A stretch of 41,044 nt of DNA from Pseudooceanicola sp. (GCF_029213205.1 NZ_JARGNH010000017.1:1-41044), one strand, 5' to 3'. Positions 16,748 through 26,371 are shown, numbered from the stretch's first letter. Notes: generated by a model from the letters alone, not told the origin. Numbers and translations are program-made.

Positions 16748-16810
16748 GGGGGCGCTGCCCCCTCGGCCTGACGGCCTCACCCCCGGGATATTTTCAACCA
16801 GAGGAAGCGG
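16748..16810. repeat. roseobacter-type intergenic repeat (complete copy)
   Basis: The copy starts with the hairpin GGGGGC-GCT-GCCCCC (16748-16762). A GC-rich spacer follows, then CCCCCGGGATATTTTCAACC and AGAGGAAGC. I recall this composite as a common intergenic repeat in Rhodobacterales genomes. It sits between the ends of the hydrolase and the crotonase genes, and the hairpin may also act as a transcription stop. The two halves of another copy appear, separated, at 28026-28075 and 29445-29480. Confidence 0.65.
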
Positions 16811-16841
16811 GGGCCGTGAGTTTCACCGGTCCCGGCGGGAG

Positions 16842-17618
16842 TCACTTGTCGCGGAATTGCGCGGCGCGTTTTTCCTGAAAGGCGTCCATGCCTTCCTTTT
16901 GATCCTCGGTCGCGAACAGCGCGTGGAACACCCGGCGTTCGAACAGCAGACCCTCGCGCAGCGGCACTTCAAAGCTGCGGTTCACCGCTTCTTTTACCAC
17001 CATCACCGTGATCATCGATTTCTCGGCGATCTTCTGTGCCGCGCCCATCGCTTCTTCCATCAGCTTTTTCGCCGGGACCACCCGGCTGACCAGCCCGGCG
17101 CGCTCGGCCTCGTTCGCGTCCATGAAGCGGCCGGTGAGGTTCATGTCCATCGCCTTGGCCTTGCCCACCGCGCGGGTCAGGCGCTGGGTGCCGCCCATGC
17201 CGGCGACGACGCCGAGGTTGATCTCAGGCTGGCCGAACTTGGCGGTGTCGGCGGCGATGATGAAATCGCACATCATGGCCAATTCGCAACCGCCGCCGAG
17301 CGCATAGCCCGACACGGCTGCGATGATCGGCTTGCGGATCCGCGTGATCGCATCCGCCTCGGGCGAAAACAGATCGCCCGCAAAGACGTCAACAAAGCTC
17401 TTCGTCGCCATCATCTTGATATCGGCACCGGCGGCAAAGGCCTTTTCCGACCCGGCAAGGACGATGCAGCGCACCTTGTCATTGCTCTGCGCCGCCTCCA
17501 GCGCGTCGACCAATTCGCTGAGCAGCACGTCGTTCAGCGCGTTCAGCGCATCCGGTCGGTTCAGCCGGATCAGGCAGATGTGGTCTTCGGTTTCGACGGT
17601 GATCGTTTCGTAAGCCAT
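16842..17618 (-). CDS. enoyl-CoA hydratase (crotonase family)
   Basis: Hydrates trans-2-enoyl-CoA to 3-hydroxyacyl-CoA in beta-oxidation and related pathways, in the cytosol. Crotonase signatures are clear: CoA-binding [11 protein letters not shown] and oxyanion-hole [13 protein letters not shown], then [20 protein letters not shown] with the catalytic Glu (E in QPEINLG). The two active-site Glu positions, in the GGCELAM and PEINLG segments, are both kept, as in true short-chain hydratases. The 258-aa length is exact for the family. It lies 60 bases downstream of mutM on the same strand. Promoter signals were not found. Confidence 0.92.
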   Translation of the reverse strand: MAYETITVETEDHICLIRLNRPDALNALNDVLLSELVDALEAAQSNDKVRCIVLAGSEKAFAAGADIKMMATKSFVDVFAGDLFSPEADAITRIRKPIIAAVSGYALGGGCELAMMCDFIIAADTAKFGQPEINLGVVAGMGGTQRLTRAVGKAKAMDMNLTGRFMDANEAERAGLVSRVVPAKKLMEEAMGAAQKIAEKSMITVMVVKEAVNRSFEVPLREGLLFERRVFHALFATEDQKEGMDAFQEKRAAQFRDK

Positions 17619-17678
17619 GTGGCGGCTCTCCAGTCTGTGTCGGAGGCAGTCCCTAGCAGGTTGCGCCGTCCTTTCAAG

Positions 17679-18530
17679 TTATCTTTGGCAGCTTGGACAA
17701 TAGAATGAAGAGCGCCCGGATTGCACGATTCGTTGAATCTGCCGATCGCAGCCTGGGGTTTTGCACCCCGCGCCCTCACGCCCGTAGACGTCAAAACTCT
17801 TTTGAAAATAACCCAATTCGCCATCCGCCTGCCGGAAATCGCGTAAAGAGGATCCCCCGGCGGCAATCGCTTCGGCAAGCACATCGCGGATGATTGGCAC
17901 CAGCCCGGCAACCCGGGCCGCGGCGATCCGCCCCGCCGGACGCGTTGGGCTGATGCCCGCCCGGAACAGGGTTTCGCAGACATAGATATTGCCCAGCCCG
18001 GCGACGATTCTCTGATCCAGAAGCGCCGATTTAATCGGCGTGCCGCGCCCGGCCAGAGCCGCCACCAGATAGGGCCCGGAAAAGCCGTTGCCGAGCGGTT
18101 CCGGCCCCAGATGCGCAATCAGTTTGTGATCCTGTTCCGCCGCAACCGGGAATAAATCCATCGCCCCGAAGCGGCGCGGGTCGTTAAAGGTGATGCGGGC
18201 ACCATTGTCCATTTCCAGCACCACATGATCATGTTTCTGCGGTGCCGGGTGGTCATGCACAAAGCGGCCCAACGGATCGCCAGAGACCAGCATCCGCCCC
18301 GACATGCCCAGATGGATCAGCAGGGTTTCGCCGCCCGACAGATCGCAAAGGATGTATTTTGAGCGTCGCCGCAGCCGCAAAACCCGCTGGCCGGTCAGCC
18401 GCGCGGCCATATCCGGCGGGAACGGCCAGCGCAGATCCGGGCGGTTGATTTCGGCGCGGGCAATCACCGCGCCCTCCATCGCCGGGGCCAGGCCACAGCG
18501 CACAGTTTCGACCTCGGGCAGTTCGGGCAT
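17679..18530 (-). CDS. mutM: formamidopyrimidine-DNA glycosylase
   Basis: Base-excision repair enzyme that removes 8-oxoguanine and formamidopyrimidines and nicks the abasic site. The start is fixed by the N-terminal MPELPEVET: Pro2 is the catalytic nucleophile and Glu3 the general acid after Met removal, so longer upstream frames are wrong. [10 protein letters not shown] and FNDPRRFG are family segments, then the helix-two-turn-helix and GLGNIYVCE. The C-terminal zinc finger has four cysteines (CKTPGC ... FYCPSCQR). The 283-aa length is typical. It is divergent from ubiE with 92 bases between start codons, so the two share a promoter region. Confidence 0.96.
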   Translation of the reverse strand: MPELPEVETVRCGLAPAMEGAVIARAEINRPDLRWPFPPDMAARLTGQRVLRLRRRSKYILCDLSGGETLLIHLGMSGRMLVSGDPLGRFVHDHPAPQKHDHVVLEMDNGARITFNDPRRFGAMDLFPVAAEQDHKLIAHLGPEPLGNGFSGPYLVAALAGRGTPIKSALLDQRIVAGLGNIYVCETLFRAGISPTRPAGRIAAARVAGLVPIIRDVLAEAIAAGGSSLRDFRQADGELGYFQKSFDVYGREGAGCKTPGCDRQIQRIVQSGRSSFYCPSCQR

Positions 18531-18622
18531 CTCAGTCTCCTGTGGCCGCGACGCCAGCACCGCATTGCAGCGGCGCCGGGGCGCCCTATAAGAGGGGACA
18601 GGTTGCAGAAAGCGCAAGAGCG

Positions 18623-19366
18623 ATGGACCAGAAAACCACCCATTTCGGGTTTCAGGAGATTCCCGAGGATCAAAAGGCCGGGCGGGTGCGCGGCGTGTTT
18701 GGTTCGGTCGCGTCGAAATACGACGTGATGAACGATGTGATGAGCCTGGGCATTCACCGGGTCTGGAAGGACGCGATGATGGATTGGCTGGCGCCGCGCG
18801 CCGGTCAGCGCCTGCTGGACGTGGCCGGGGGCACCGGTGACATTTCGTTCCGCTTTCTGAAACGCGCCGGATCGGGCCATGCGACGGTGCTGGACCTGAC
18901 CGAACCGATGCTGACCGAGGGGCGCAAGCGGGCCGAAGCCGACCAGATGGCGGACAGCCTGGATTGGGTGGTTGGCGATGCGATGGCGCTGCCCTTCGCC
19001 GACAACAGTTTCGACGTCTATACCATCAGCTTTGGCATTCGTAACGTCACCCAGCCGCAGGTCGCCCTGGATGAGGCGTTTCGGGTGTTGAAACCCGGCG
19101 GGCGGCTGATGGTGCTGGAATTCAGCCAGATCCCGAATGAGGGTTTGCAATGGCTCTATGACCGCTACAGTTTCAACATGATCCCGGCGATGGGGCAGGC
19201 GATCGCCAAGGATCGCGACTCCTATCAATATCTGGTGGAATCGATCCGCCGCTTTCCCGATCAGGAGACATTTCTGGGGATGATCCGCGCCGCCGGGTTC
19301 GAACAGGCGAAATACCGCAATCTGAGCCTCGGCATCGCCGCGCTGCATTCCGGATGGAAGCTCTAG
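18623..19366 (+). CDS. ubiE: ubiquinone/menaquinone biosynthesis C-methyltransferase
   Basis: SAM-dependent C-methyltransferase that methylates the quinone ring in ubiquinone synthesis. The SAM-binding motif I is [13 protein letters not shown] (~65-77). UbiE signatures include [18 protein letters not shown] and [24 protein letters not shown]. The 247-aa length is standard. In this lineage only ubiquinone is expected. It starts divergently from mutM and is followed after 3 bases by ubiB, so the two quinone genes form an operon. Confidence 0.96.
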   Translation: MDQKTTHFGFQEIPEDQKAGRVRGVFGSVASKYDVMNDVMSLGIHRVWKDAMMDWLAPRAGQRLLDVAGGTGDISFRFLKRAGSGHATVLDLTEPMLTEGRKRAEADQMADSLDWVVGDAMALPFADNSFDVYTISFGIRNVTQPQVALDEAFRVLKPGGRLMVLEFSQIPNEGLQWLYDRYSFNMIPAMGQAIAKDRDSYQYLVESIRRFPDQETFLGMIRAAGFEQAKYRNLSLGIAALHSGWKL

Positions 19367-19369
19367 GCG

Positions 19370-20905
19370 ATGCGCGGACCGCATAATATCTGGCGGCTGG
19401 CCCGCACCGGCGCGACGCTGGAACGCACCGGCGCGATGAAGATCATCCTGGATGCCTATGAGGCACCGCCGCTGTTGCGCTTTGCCGCGCGGATCATCGG
19501 CTGGCCGATCCAGTGGCTGGGGATGCGCGGTGATCCGGCGATGCCGCCCGCCACAAGGGCGCTGACCGCGCTGGGCCCGGCCTATATCAAATTCGGTCAG
19601 ATTCTGTCGACCCGCCCGGATCTGGTCGGTGATGATCTGGCGCTGCAATTGCGGATCCTGCAGGACAAACTGCCGCCGTTTCCAAACGCCGCCGCCCGCA
19701 GTGCCGTCGAGGCAGAGCTGGGCCATCCGTTGGCCGAGGTGTTTTCGGAATTCTCCGAACCGGTCGCCGCTGCCTCGATCGCACAGGTGCACCGGGCGCG
19801 TCTGGCCGAAACCGGCGAAGAGGTCGCGGTCAAGGTGCTGCGGCCCGGTATCGAACGGGCGTTCCGCAAGGATATCGACGCCTTCTATTTTGCCGCCGGG
19901 TTCATCGAGATGCTGTCCCCCGCCTCGCGGCGGCTGCGTCCGACCGAGGTGATCGCCCATTTCGAAGGGGTGGTCAAAGGTGAGCTGGACCTGCGGCTCG
20001 AGGCCGCCAGTGCCAGCGAATTCGCCGCCAACACCAAGGGCGATGCCGGATTTTGCTTGCCCGAGGTGAAATGGCTGGCCAGCGGGCGGCGGGTGATGAC
20101 CCTGGGCTGGGCTGAGGGCGCGCCGCTGGGCGACAATGCGGTGCTGGATGGCGCCGGACACGACCGCGTGGCGCTGGCCCGGCGGGTGCTGCAATTGTTC
20201 CTGAACCATGCGCTGCGCGACGGATATTTCCACGCCGACATGCATCAGGGCAACCTCAAGGTCGCGGCGAATGGCGATATCATCGCCTATGATTTCGGCA
20301 TCATGGGCCATATCGACGATTACACCCGGCGGGTCTATGCCGAGATCCTCTATGGGTTCATCAGCCGCGATTATCGGCGCATCGCCGAGGTGCATTTCGA
20401 GGCGGGCTATGTGCCCGCCGACCGCGATGTCGACGAGTTTGCCCGCGCCCTGCGCGCGGTGGGTGAACCGATCTTCGGCATGGATGCGACGCGGATGTCG
20501 ATGGGGCGGTTGCTGTCCTATCTGTTCGAGGTCACCGAACGCTTTGGCATGGAAACAAGGACCGAGCTGATCCTGCTGCAACGCACCATGGTGGTGGTCG
20601 AAGGGGTCGCGCGCTCGCTCGATCCGCAGATCAATATCTGGGAAGCGGCCAAACCGGTGGTCGAGGATTACATCCGCAGCAATCTGGGGCCGCGCGCCCT
20701 GACCCGCGATCTGCGCAAGACGGCGCTGGTGCTGGCCCGGTTCGGCCCGCGTCTGCCGGGCCTGGTGGAGCGGGCGTTGGTCCATCAGATGGCCGATGAC
20801 ACACCGCCAGAGCCGCCGCGCTGGAAGGGTCGGATTGTCTGGGGCCTGTTGGGCCTGGCCCTGGGGCTGGCTGCCGAAACGCTGATCGTCTGGCTGGCGG
20901 GTTAA
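19370..20905 (+). CDS. ubiB: ubiquinone biosynthesis protein UbiB (atypical kinase/ATPase)
   Basis: Membrane-associated ADCK/UbiB-family protein needed for ubiquinone synthesis. Its ATPase activity is thought to help extract lipid intermediates. The family KxGQ motif is seen in GPAYIKFGQILSTRP, the A-rich loop in PVAAASIAQVHRARL, the ATP-binding Lys in EVAVKVLRPG, the catalytic region in YFHADMHQGNLKV and the DFG in IAYDFGIMGH. The C-terminus has one strong hydrophobic segment (IVWGLLGLALGLAAETLIVWLAG), the usual membrane anchor. The 511-aa length is normal. Its stop TAA shares the palindrome TTAA with the convergent downstream gene. Confidence 0.95.
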   Translation: MRGPHNIWRLARTGATLERTGAMKIILDAYEAPPLLRFAARIIGWPIQWLGMRGDPAMPPATRALTALGPAYIKFGQILSTRPDLVGDDLALQLRILQDKLPPFPNAAARSAVEAELGHPLAEVFSEFSEPVAAASIAQVHRARLAETGEEVAVKVLRPGIERAFRKDIDAFYFAAGFIEMLSPASRRLRPTEVIAHFEGVVKGELDLRLEAASASEFAANTKGDAGFCLPEVKWLASGRRVMTLGWAEGAPLGDNAVLDGAGHDRVALARRVLQLFLNHALRDGYFHADMHQGNLKVAANGDIIAYDFGIMGHIDDYTRRVYAEILYGFISRDYRRIAEVHFEAGYVPADRDVDEFARALRAVGEPIFGMDATRMSMGRLLSYLFEVTERFGMETRTELILLQRTMVVVEGVARSLDPQINIWEAAKPVVEDYIRSNLGPRALTRDLRKTALVLARFGPRLPGLVERALVHQMADDTPPEPPRWKGRIVWGLLGLALGLAAETLIVWLAG

Positions 20906-21810
20906 CCCGTCAGGTCGCTCAGCGCCGCAAGCTCGGCTTTGAGCGCGGCGCGTTCCATCGGGTCATGGGCCCCGCCGCGCCACAGGCAATAGGCGGCCAT
21001 GCGCCAATGATACCACGGCGCCAGCGCCCGATAGCGCGCGGTGCAGTCGGGATCGGCATAGGCCGCCAGAAACCGCGCGGTTTCCTCCGCCGACAGCGGC
21101 CTGCCGCGATAGGCGATCTGCATCGCCGGTGACAGGAACAGCGCGATATCCTCGACCGGATCACCCTGTGCCGGGCATTGCCAATCAATCAGGACCGGGC
21201 CTCTGTCGGTGACGATCAGATTGCCGGGAACCGGGTCACCATGCAGGAACGCCCGACGCCCCGAGGCAGGGAGCGCCGTGCCGACTGGCCTCAATCCGGC
21301 GAGGTGGTCCCGTTTCGGTCCGGCGGCGCAGAGCGCCAGAATCCGGGCACCGTCGCGGGCGATTTCGGCGCTGCCATCGGGGACCTGGCGCAGGCCCGGC
21401 GGCGGCGGCATCCGGTGCAGCCGGGTCAGCAACCGCGCCACCGCGTCCGGCGCTTCCGACCAGCAGGGCCCTTCGACCATCGCATAGATCAGCGCCCGGC
21501 CCTGGTCGGAGGCCCAGCTCGCCAGATACTGTGGTGCGATGCCGCTGCCCTGCAAATGCCGCAGCGCGCTGGCTTCGGCCTGCGGGTCATTGGGGAACAG
21601 CGGATTGGTCCCGGCCTGGCCATAGAGCTTGACGACCATCGCCGGGCCGGAGGTGGCACTGATCCGCCAACTGGCATTGCTGCGCCCGCCGTGCAGCCAG
21701 CTCCAGGTTTGGTCACACGGCACCAGCCCGTCGCGCTCCAGCACCTGGCGCAGATCATCTGGCGGCGCCTGCGGGCGCTGGCCCCTTGCCCGGTTCGGTT
21801 CGCTTGCCAT
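20902..21810 (-). CDS. aminoglycoside/choline-kinase-like phosphotransferase
   Basis: Protein-kinase-fold small-molecule phosphotransferase (APH/choline kinase superfamily, 302 aa). A degenerate P-loop (LHGGRSNASWRI) is followed by the nucleotide-binding Lys (MVVKLYG), the catalytic Brenner motif FLHGDPVPGNLIV and the metal-binding VLIDWQCPAQGDPVEDIALFLSP. This last motif resembles choline or thiamine kinase-type members more than resistance enzymes. The substrate is not defined: choline, thiamine, a sugar or an N-acetylhexosamine are all possible. It is convergent with ubiB and overlaps it by 4 bases at the stops. The N-terminal ~15 residues are polar and may not all be translated. Confidence 0.8.
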   Translation of the reverse strand: MASEPNRARGQRPQAPPDDLRQVLERDGLVPCDQTWSWLHGGRSNASWRISATSGPAMVVKLYGQAGTNPLFPNDPQAEASALRHLQGSGIAPQYLASWASDQGRALIYAMVEGPCWSEAPDAVARLLTRLHRMPPPPGLRQVPDGSAEIARDGARILALCAAGPKRDHLAGLRPVGTALPASGRRAFLHGDPVPGNLIVTDRGPVLIDWQCPAQGDPVEDIALFLSPAMQIAYRGRPLSAEETARFLAAYADPDCTARYRALAPWYHWRMAAYCLWRGGAHDPMERAALKAELAALSDLTG

Positions 21811-21975
21811 CAGCCCCTCGTGCCGCCACGCCGGACTGGCGCGCTGCGGCAGGGTTAGGCGAGGCCGGGCGCTGCGGCAAGGCCGACGCGCCCCGGTCCG
21901 GGCCGGTTCGCCGGGTGTCGCGGGGCCGTCACCGCCAGATCCTCGATCAACGCGGCCGGCCGGTGGCTGCCCGGT

Positions 21976-23004
21976 TCAAACAGCGGCAGGCAGGGCATAG
22001 ACCCGTTTGGCGGTGTCATGGAACAGATCGCGTTTTTCGGTCGCGCTGGCACCTGCGGCCAGTCGTTTGAAGGCGTTCCACAGCACCGGGTAAGAACAAG
22101 AGGCCTTGTCGACCGGGAAATTGCTTTCGAACATACAGCGTTCGGCGCCGAACAGGTCGATCACCGTATCGATCCAGGGGCGGAAACTGTCGGCCAGCGC
22201 CTGCGAACCCGGCGGCTTTTCTTGCGCGGCCCAGGTGCAGCCGGTGATCTCCATCCCCAGCCCGCCGAGTTTGACGCTGACATTCGGGCAGGTGGCGAGG
22301 TCGGTCATCGCCGCCTTCCAGTCGGCGAATACCGCGTCGCCCTTGCCGCGGTAGGCGCCGATGCCCAGCGGCCCGCCGACATGATCAAGGATCATCGTGG
22401 TCTCGGGAAAGGCCCAGGCGAGGTCGGTGAATTGCGGGATCTGGGTGTGATAGAGCCAGCCGTCAAAGCTGAGCCCGGCAGGGGCCAGGCAGGCGAAGCC
22501 GGCACGGAATTCCGGCGATGCCATCAGGTCGGGCGCCACCGGCTGCAGGTGGCTGTCGAAGGACGGCTCATGCGCGGTGATATGGCGGATGCCACGGAAC
22601 CGGCCCTTGGCCGCAACCTTATGCGCCTCAAGAATCTCGGCCACCGCCGCCCCGAACCCGAGATCGGCAAAGCCGACGATCCCGGCGCAGTAATTTGTCG
22701 GACCGCCGCGCGCCGCCGCCGCTTCGGCAATCGCCATCACCGCCTCGGTTTCGCCCAGCGGACGCATCACCTCGGGCCCGTCTTCGTGCATCGCATAACG
22801 GCATTGGACAAACATCGTCGCCACCACGTTATGCCCGGATTGCACATCGGCGGTGATGTCATCCAGCAGATACCCGTCCAGCCGCTCCCACAGGTGGTGA
22901 TGCGGGTCGATGATCGGCAGATCGGGTTCGATGATGTCTTCGTGCAGGCTGTTCAGCCAATCGGCGCGCAGCGGATGGTTCACGACGCTGTCGCGTTTGG
23001 TCAT
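21976..23004 (-). CDS. amidohydrolase-family lactonase/decarboxylase-like protein
   Basis: Amidohydrolase_2-type TIM-barrel enzyme of 342 residues. The first metal motif is IIDPHHHLWERLDGYLLDDI. Later family segments are GIRHITAHEP, TMILDHVGGPLG and CMFESNFPVDK, as in 2-pyrone-4,6-dicarboxylate lactonases and related hydrolases. ATG 23004 is chosen for the GGAGAACCC upstream, since the longer frame adds a non-conserved basic tail. The neighbouring gene (86 bases upstream, same strand) encodes a carboxymuconolactone-decarboxylase-like protein. Together they suggest a small catabolic pair for a ring-derived acid, but the compound cannot be named. Confidence 0.8.
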   Translation of the reverse strand: MTKRDSVVNHPLRADWLNSLHEDIIEPDLPIIDPHHHLWERLDGYLLDDITADVQSGHNVVATMFVQCRYAMHEDGPEVMRPLGETEAVMAIAEAAAARGGPTNYCAGIVGFADLGFGAAVAEILEAHKVAAKGRFRGIRHITAHEPSFDSHLQPVAPDLMASPEFRAGFACLAPAGLSFDGWLYHTQIPQFTDLAWAFPETTMILDHVGGPLGIGAYRGKGDAVFADWKAAMTDLATCPNVSVKLGGLGMEITGCTWAAQEKPPGSQALADSFRPWIDTVIDLFGAERCMFESNFPVDKASCSYPVLWNAFKRLAAGASATEKRDLFHDTAKRVYALPAAV

Positions 23005-23089
23005 GGGTTCTCCTCCCCGGTTGCCGCACGTTTGCCGATAGAATGGCAACAAACGCGGAGGCACGATAGCCCCCGCGCGGTTGGTCATT

Positions 23090-23662
23090 TCAGTCCTGCA
23101 ATTCCAGTGTCTCGCCCTCGTTGGGCATCACGTTGAAATTGTTCAGCGTCACCGAAACAAAGCTGTAATAGCCGATCAGCGCCACCAGATCGACGATCCG
23201 CTGTTTGCCCAGCACTGCAAGCGTCTTGGCATAGGTCGCGTCGCTGACCTGTTTGCGCGGGTTGGTGAAGGCCTCAAGGGTGAAGCGCCAGACCGCCTCT
23301 TCCTCGGGGTCGGAAAACTCCGGGTCGCGGCGGGCGCGGATCGCATCGGCAATCGCCGGGTCCAGCCCGGCCTCAAGCGCCAGCCGCTTGTGCGCGAACC
23401 ATTCGAATTCGGCGTCCCAGCAACGGGCGGTGGTGATGATCGCCAATTCGCCCAGTTTCGGGCCAAGGGAATTGCGATAGCGCAAATAGGTGCCCAGCTC
23501 GGTTGCGGCTTCGGCCAGATCGGGGTTGTTCAACCACAGTGCCAGCGGCCCGACCACCCGGCCACGCGGGGTGGCGAGGATCTGATTATAGACCTCCTGC
23601 TGACGCGGGCTCAGCTTGTCGGGATCGGGCGCGCTCAGCCGCAGCTTGTCGGGGTTCATCAT
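23090..23662 (-). CDS. carboxymuconolactone decarboxylase-family protein
   Basis: AhpD/CMD-fold protein of 190 residues, all-helical. The phrase ELAIITTARCWDAEFEWFAHKRLALEAGL (residues ~73-101) is the family core, with only one Cys (C80 area) in place of the CxxC used by peroxidase-type AhpD. It is therefore more likely a decarboxylase-type or ligand-binding member. The start at 23662 has GGAGGAG about 9 bases upstream; the next ATG (23659) is equally possible. It precedes the amidohydrolase on the same strand and probably forms an operon with it. Confidence 0.8.
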   Translation of the reverse strand: MMNPDKLRLSAPDPDKLSPRQQEVYNQILATPRGRVVGPLALWLNNPDLAEAATELGTYLRYRNSLGPKLGELAIITTARCWDAEFEWFAHKRLALEAGLDPAIADAIRARRDPEFSDPEEEAVWRFTLEAFTNPRKQVSDATYAKTLAVLGKQRIVDLVALIGYYSFVSVTLNNFNVMPNEGETLELQD

Positions 23663-23779
23663 GGGTTTTTCTCCTCCTCCATGTCCCGGAGAACCGGGGT
23701 TGACCGCATGGTAGGACAATTGACCGAAGCTTCGAAAGAGTAAACTTGTAGCGCGGCGACGGCGCCGAGAGGCCCCCGC

Positions 23780-24784
23780 CTACCAGCCCGAGGTCAGGCT
23801 TGCCGCCGGGCGCACCTCACCGGCGACAATGCCGCGCCGGTTGGCCAGCGGTGCATGGCCAAACCACTGCGCGGCCGGATCCTGCGGGTCGAGCACGCCC
23901 AGCCCGGTCAGGATCGCGGTGGTGGCGCATTCGGATGCGCGGGTCGCGCCATCGGTGATTTTCACCGCGACGCCCAATCCCAGATCCGGCAGAATAGCGA
24001 CAAACACCCCCTCGGCCCCGGTCTTGACCGCCGCCCGCCCATGCATGGCGCGCATCAGGCCGGTGCAGGCGCGACCCTCGCCGGCCACCAGTTCCGGATG
24101 TGTCATCATTGCCTGCACCAGCCGCGATTGCGCCTCGGCCCGCAGGCCGCCACCCGGTCGGGCCGCTGCGAAACCGGCCATCGCCCGGGCCAGCCCGGTC
24201 AGCGAGCTGGCGAAATTCGGCGCCGAACAGCCGTCGATGCCATAGCCGGGGCTGGTCTCTTCGGTCACCTCCTCGAACGCCGCGCGCACCGCCAGCTGCA
24301 CCGGGTGATCCAGACCGACATATTCGCTGCCGCCGCCAAGGTGCCGGTTCAGGGTCAGAAACCCGAGGTGCTTGCCGGAACAATTGTTATGCACCTGACA
24401 GGGTGCCTCATGGGCGCGGATCAGCGCGTCGCGCTCGTCGCGGTCATTCGGCTCTTGCGGGCCGCAACGCAGATCGTCGTCGCCCAGCCCCATGCTCGAC
24501 AGCCACGCGCGCACCGGGCCGACATGGATCGCCGCACCATTGTGCGAGGCACAGGACAGCGCCAGCTGCCGGGTGCTCAGCCCGGCGGCATCGGCGGCCC
24601 CGCTTTCGACCAGCGGCAGCGCCTGAATCATCTTGCAGGAGGACCGCGGCAGGATTGTCAGATCAGGATTTCCCCAGGCGCGGACCACCTCGCCGCGGCT
24701 GTTGCAGATCACCGCGTGACCGCTGTGAACGCATTCGACAAATGGCCCACGCGTGACCTCGACCAGTGGCACAGAAGCAGACAT
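23780..24784 (-). CDS. L-asparaginase (Rhizobium etli type II family)
   Basis: Member of the Asparaginase_II family (PF06089), which is unrelated to the E. coli enzymes. It hydrolyses L-asparagine to aspartate and ammonia. The family's serine-lysine motif is seen in LPRSSCKMIQALPLVESGA (SxxK at ~48-51). Other blocks are LSCASHNGA, HNNCSGKHLGFL with the metal-binding cysteines of this class, GIDGCSAPNFA and HPELVAGEGR. The 334-aa length is right. There is no signal peptide, so it is cytosolic. It stands alone on the minus strand, with about 170 bases of non-coding sequence before the divergent IalB-like gene. Confidence 0.88.
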   Translation of the reverse strand: MSASVPLVEVTRGPFVECVHSGHAVICNSRGEVVRAWGNPDLTILPRSSCKMIQALPLVESGAADAAGLSTRQLALSCASHNGAAIHVGPVRAWLSSMGLGDDDLRCGPQEPNDRDERDALIRAHEAPCQVHNNCSGKHLGFLTLNRHLGGGSEYVGLDHPVQLAVRAAFEEVTEETSPGYGIDGCSAPNFASSLTGLARAMAGFAAARPGGGLRAEAQSRLVQAMMTHPELVAGEGRACTGLMRAMHGRAAVKTGAEGVFVAILPDLGLGVAVKITDGATRASECATTAILTGLGVLDPQDPAAQWFGHAPLANRRGIVAGEVRPAASLTSGW

Positions 24785-24955
24785 GCTCTCACATCCTCAA
24801 ATCTTGGCGAAAAATCGCCATCCGGCCTTTCACCGGTGGCGCGTTTTACGCTAATGTAGAGTAATCGAGATGGAAATGGTTCGCTGCCAACAAGGTCGCT
24901 CAACGACCGCGCGGATCATTGAACGAGAGGCGCAAGACAGCTTGGAGGCTGGGCA

Positions 24956-25483
24956 ATGATTAAACAGGTAGCCGGGATTGCGGCACTACTGGTCGCAATC
25001 GCTGGGACGAACATCGCCTATGCACAGGGTAGCAGCGAAAATCAGGTCGCGGCCAAAACCGACTGGAGCGTGTTCGTCGAAAGCGATCCCAAGGAATGCT
25101 GGGCAGTATCCGCGCCCAAGGAAACCGTGAACACCAAGGACGGTCGCGTGGTTTCGGTGCGCCGGTCTGACATTTTGTTGATGACCTTCTTCCGCCCCGG
25201 CGCAGGGGTTGCCGGGCAGGTGACCTTTACCGGCGGCTATCCGTTCCGCGACCGCTCAACCGTCAACCTGAGTGTCGATGGCACCGAGTTTGAGCTGTTC
25301 ACCGAAGGCGAATGGGCCTGGGCCGCATCCCCGGCCGAGGACGCCAAGATCCTGACGGCGCTGCGGCGTGGCACGTCTGCGGTGGTGTCCGGTGTGTCCG
25401 GGCGTGGCACCCAGACCAAGGATACCTTTTCGCTGCTCGGCTTTACCGCAGCGGTCGAAGAGGCGGAAAAACGCTGCCAATGA
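24956..25483 (+). CDS. IalB-family (invasion-associated locus B) secreted protein
   Basis: Periplasmic protein of the invasion-associated locus B family (PF06776), 175 aa. A signal peptide ends at about residue 23 (GTNIAYA|QG). The mature part carries the family features DWSVFVESDPKECWAVSAP and the closing AVEEAEKRC, with two cysteines that probably pair. IalB was named for Bartonella invasion, but homologues are common in free-living alphaproteobacteria, so the name should not be read as virulence here. AGG-rich sequence just upstream serves as a ribosome binding site. It is convergent with the unknown gene at 25526. Confidence 0.83.
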   Translation: MIKQVAGIAALLVAIAGTNIAYAQGSSENQVAAKTDWSVFVESDPKECWAVSAPKETVNTKDGRVVSVRRSDILLMTFFRPGAGVAGQVTFTGGYPFRDRSTVNLSVDGTEFELFTEGEWAWAASPAEDAKILTALRRGTSAVVSGVSGRGTQTKDTFSLLGFTAAVEEAEKRCQ

Positions 25484-25494
25484 CGGATGACCGT

Positions 25495-25517
25495 CGCGGC
25501 TGGCTCTGTCAGCCGCG
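25495..25517. terminator. hairpin between convergent genes
   Basis: CGCGGCTG (25495-25502) and CAGCCGCG (25510-25517) form a perfect 8-bp stem with a 7-base loop, 12 bases after the IalB-like stop and just before the end of the convergent gene. There is no U-tract on either strand, so it would be a weak intrinsic terminator serving both genes. Confidence 0.45.
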
Positions 25518-25525
25518 ATCACCGC

Positions 25526-26185
25526 TTACCGTCCCCATTCGGCTTGTTGCGGTTCGAATTCGAACCCGGCCCAGGAAAACCGGACTCTGGAACCGTTGGC
25601 GCCGGTTCTCTTGGTTCCCACGACGACCGGCCCGTTGCGTTCACGACCATTGTCGATGATCGGCAGGGTGATCGCCAACCGCCCCCCGTGAATCCGCCAG
25701 GACCCATGCGAGGTCAGATGTCCGACGGCCATCAGCGCGGTGCCATCCCGAGCCAGCACCAGGGTTCCCAGCCGCGCCGGTTTGCTGCCCGGCACCACAA
25801 AGCTCAGCCGCGAAGATCTGGTTTTGAACAAAAGGTAATAGGGACGGCCTGACTCGGCCTCAAAGGCAAAGTTGAACAGGAAATCGTAAAGGTCCCGATC
25901 CAGGGTCAGCTTTCGCCGTGGCGGGATCGGCCCGCGAAACTCTCTGATCCGCTCGGCCCGACGGCTGCCAAGTGCATCCCGGTTCAGCAAACTATCGAGA
26001 AACAGATCAGGGGCGGCGATCTTTTCCGCCGGTTGCTGTGATTTTGCCCGGGCCCAGCCCTCTGGCGCCTCGGATTTCATCACCGGCTTTTCAAGCGGTT
26101 TCGGCGCTGCCTCATGGCGGCTGCCAGCCGCCAGCGCGCCATCTGCGCCAAGAGCCAGAGTGGCCGCCAAAATCAGTTTCATCAT
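25526..26185 (-). CDS. hypothetical secreted protein (219 aa)
   Basis: Not recognised. ATG 26185 (or the adjacent 26182) starts a clear signal peptide, MMKLILAATLALGADGALAA. The next ~60 residues are a Lys/Pro/Glu-rich linker, and a beta-rich domain follows (LYDFLFNFAFEAESGRPYYL, SRLSFVVPGSKPARLGTL, SWRIHGGRLAITLPI). No catalytic motif or cysteine pattern is seen. A periplasmic or envelope location is likely. The longer upstream frame has no ribosome binding site and would destroy the signal peptide. Confidence 0.7.
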   Translation of the reverse strand: MMKLILAATLALGADGALAAGSRHEAAPKPLEKPVMKSEAPEGWARAKSQQPAEKIAAPDLFLDSLLNRDALGSRRAERIREFRGPIPPRRKLTLDRDLYDFLFNFAFEAESGRPYYLLFKTRSSRLSFVVPGSKPARLGTLVLARDGTALMAVGHLTSHGSWRIHGGRLAITLPIIDNGRERNGPVVVGTKRTGANGSRVRFSWAGFEFEPQQAEWGR

Positions 26186-26371
26186 GCGTCGGGTTCCCGG
26201 ACTCAGGCGGTTGTTGCCGCAAACCTTAGCACGTTTCACCCGACGATGCGCTGGATCGCTCAAAACCGCGTGGCCAGGTGCCGGAATCCGCTGACACAGC
26301 GTCTTGCGACGGTTGGCTTGACAGTTGGAAGGCCGCAAAGCACCGTTTCATTCAAGCGTGGAGGGAACATG

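Noticed and set aside
18464-20785. Very long open frame (773 codons) on the minus strand
   Set aside because: It is antisense to ubiE and ubiB, which match known families throughout. It is His/Arg/Gln-rich as expected for a shadow frame in high-GC DNA.
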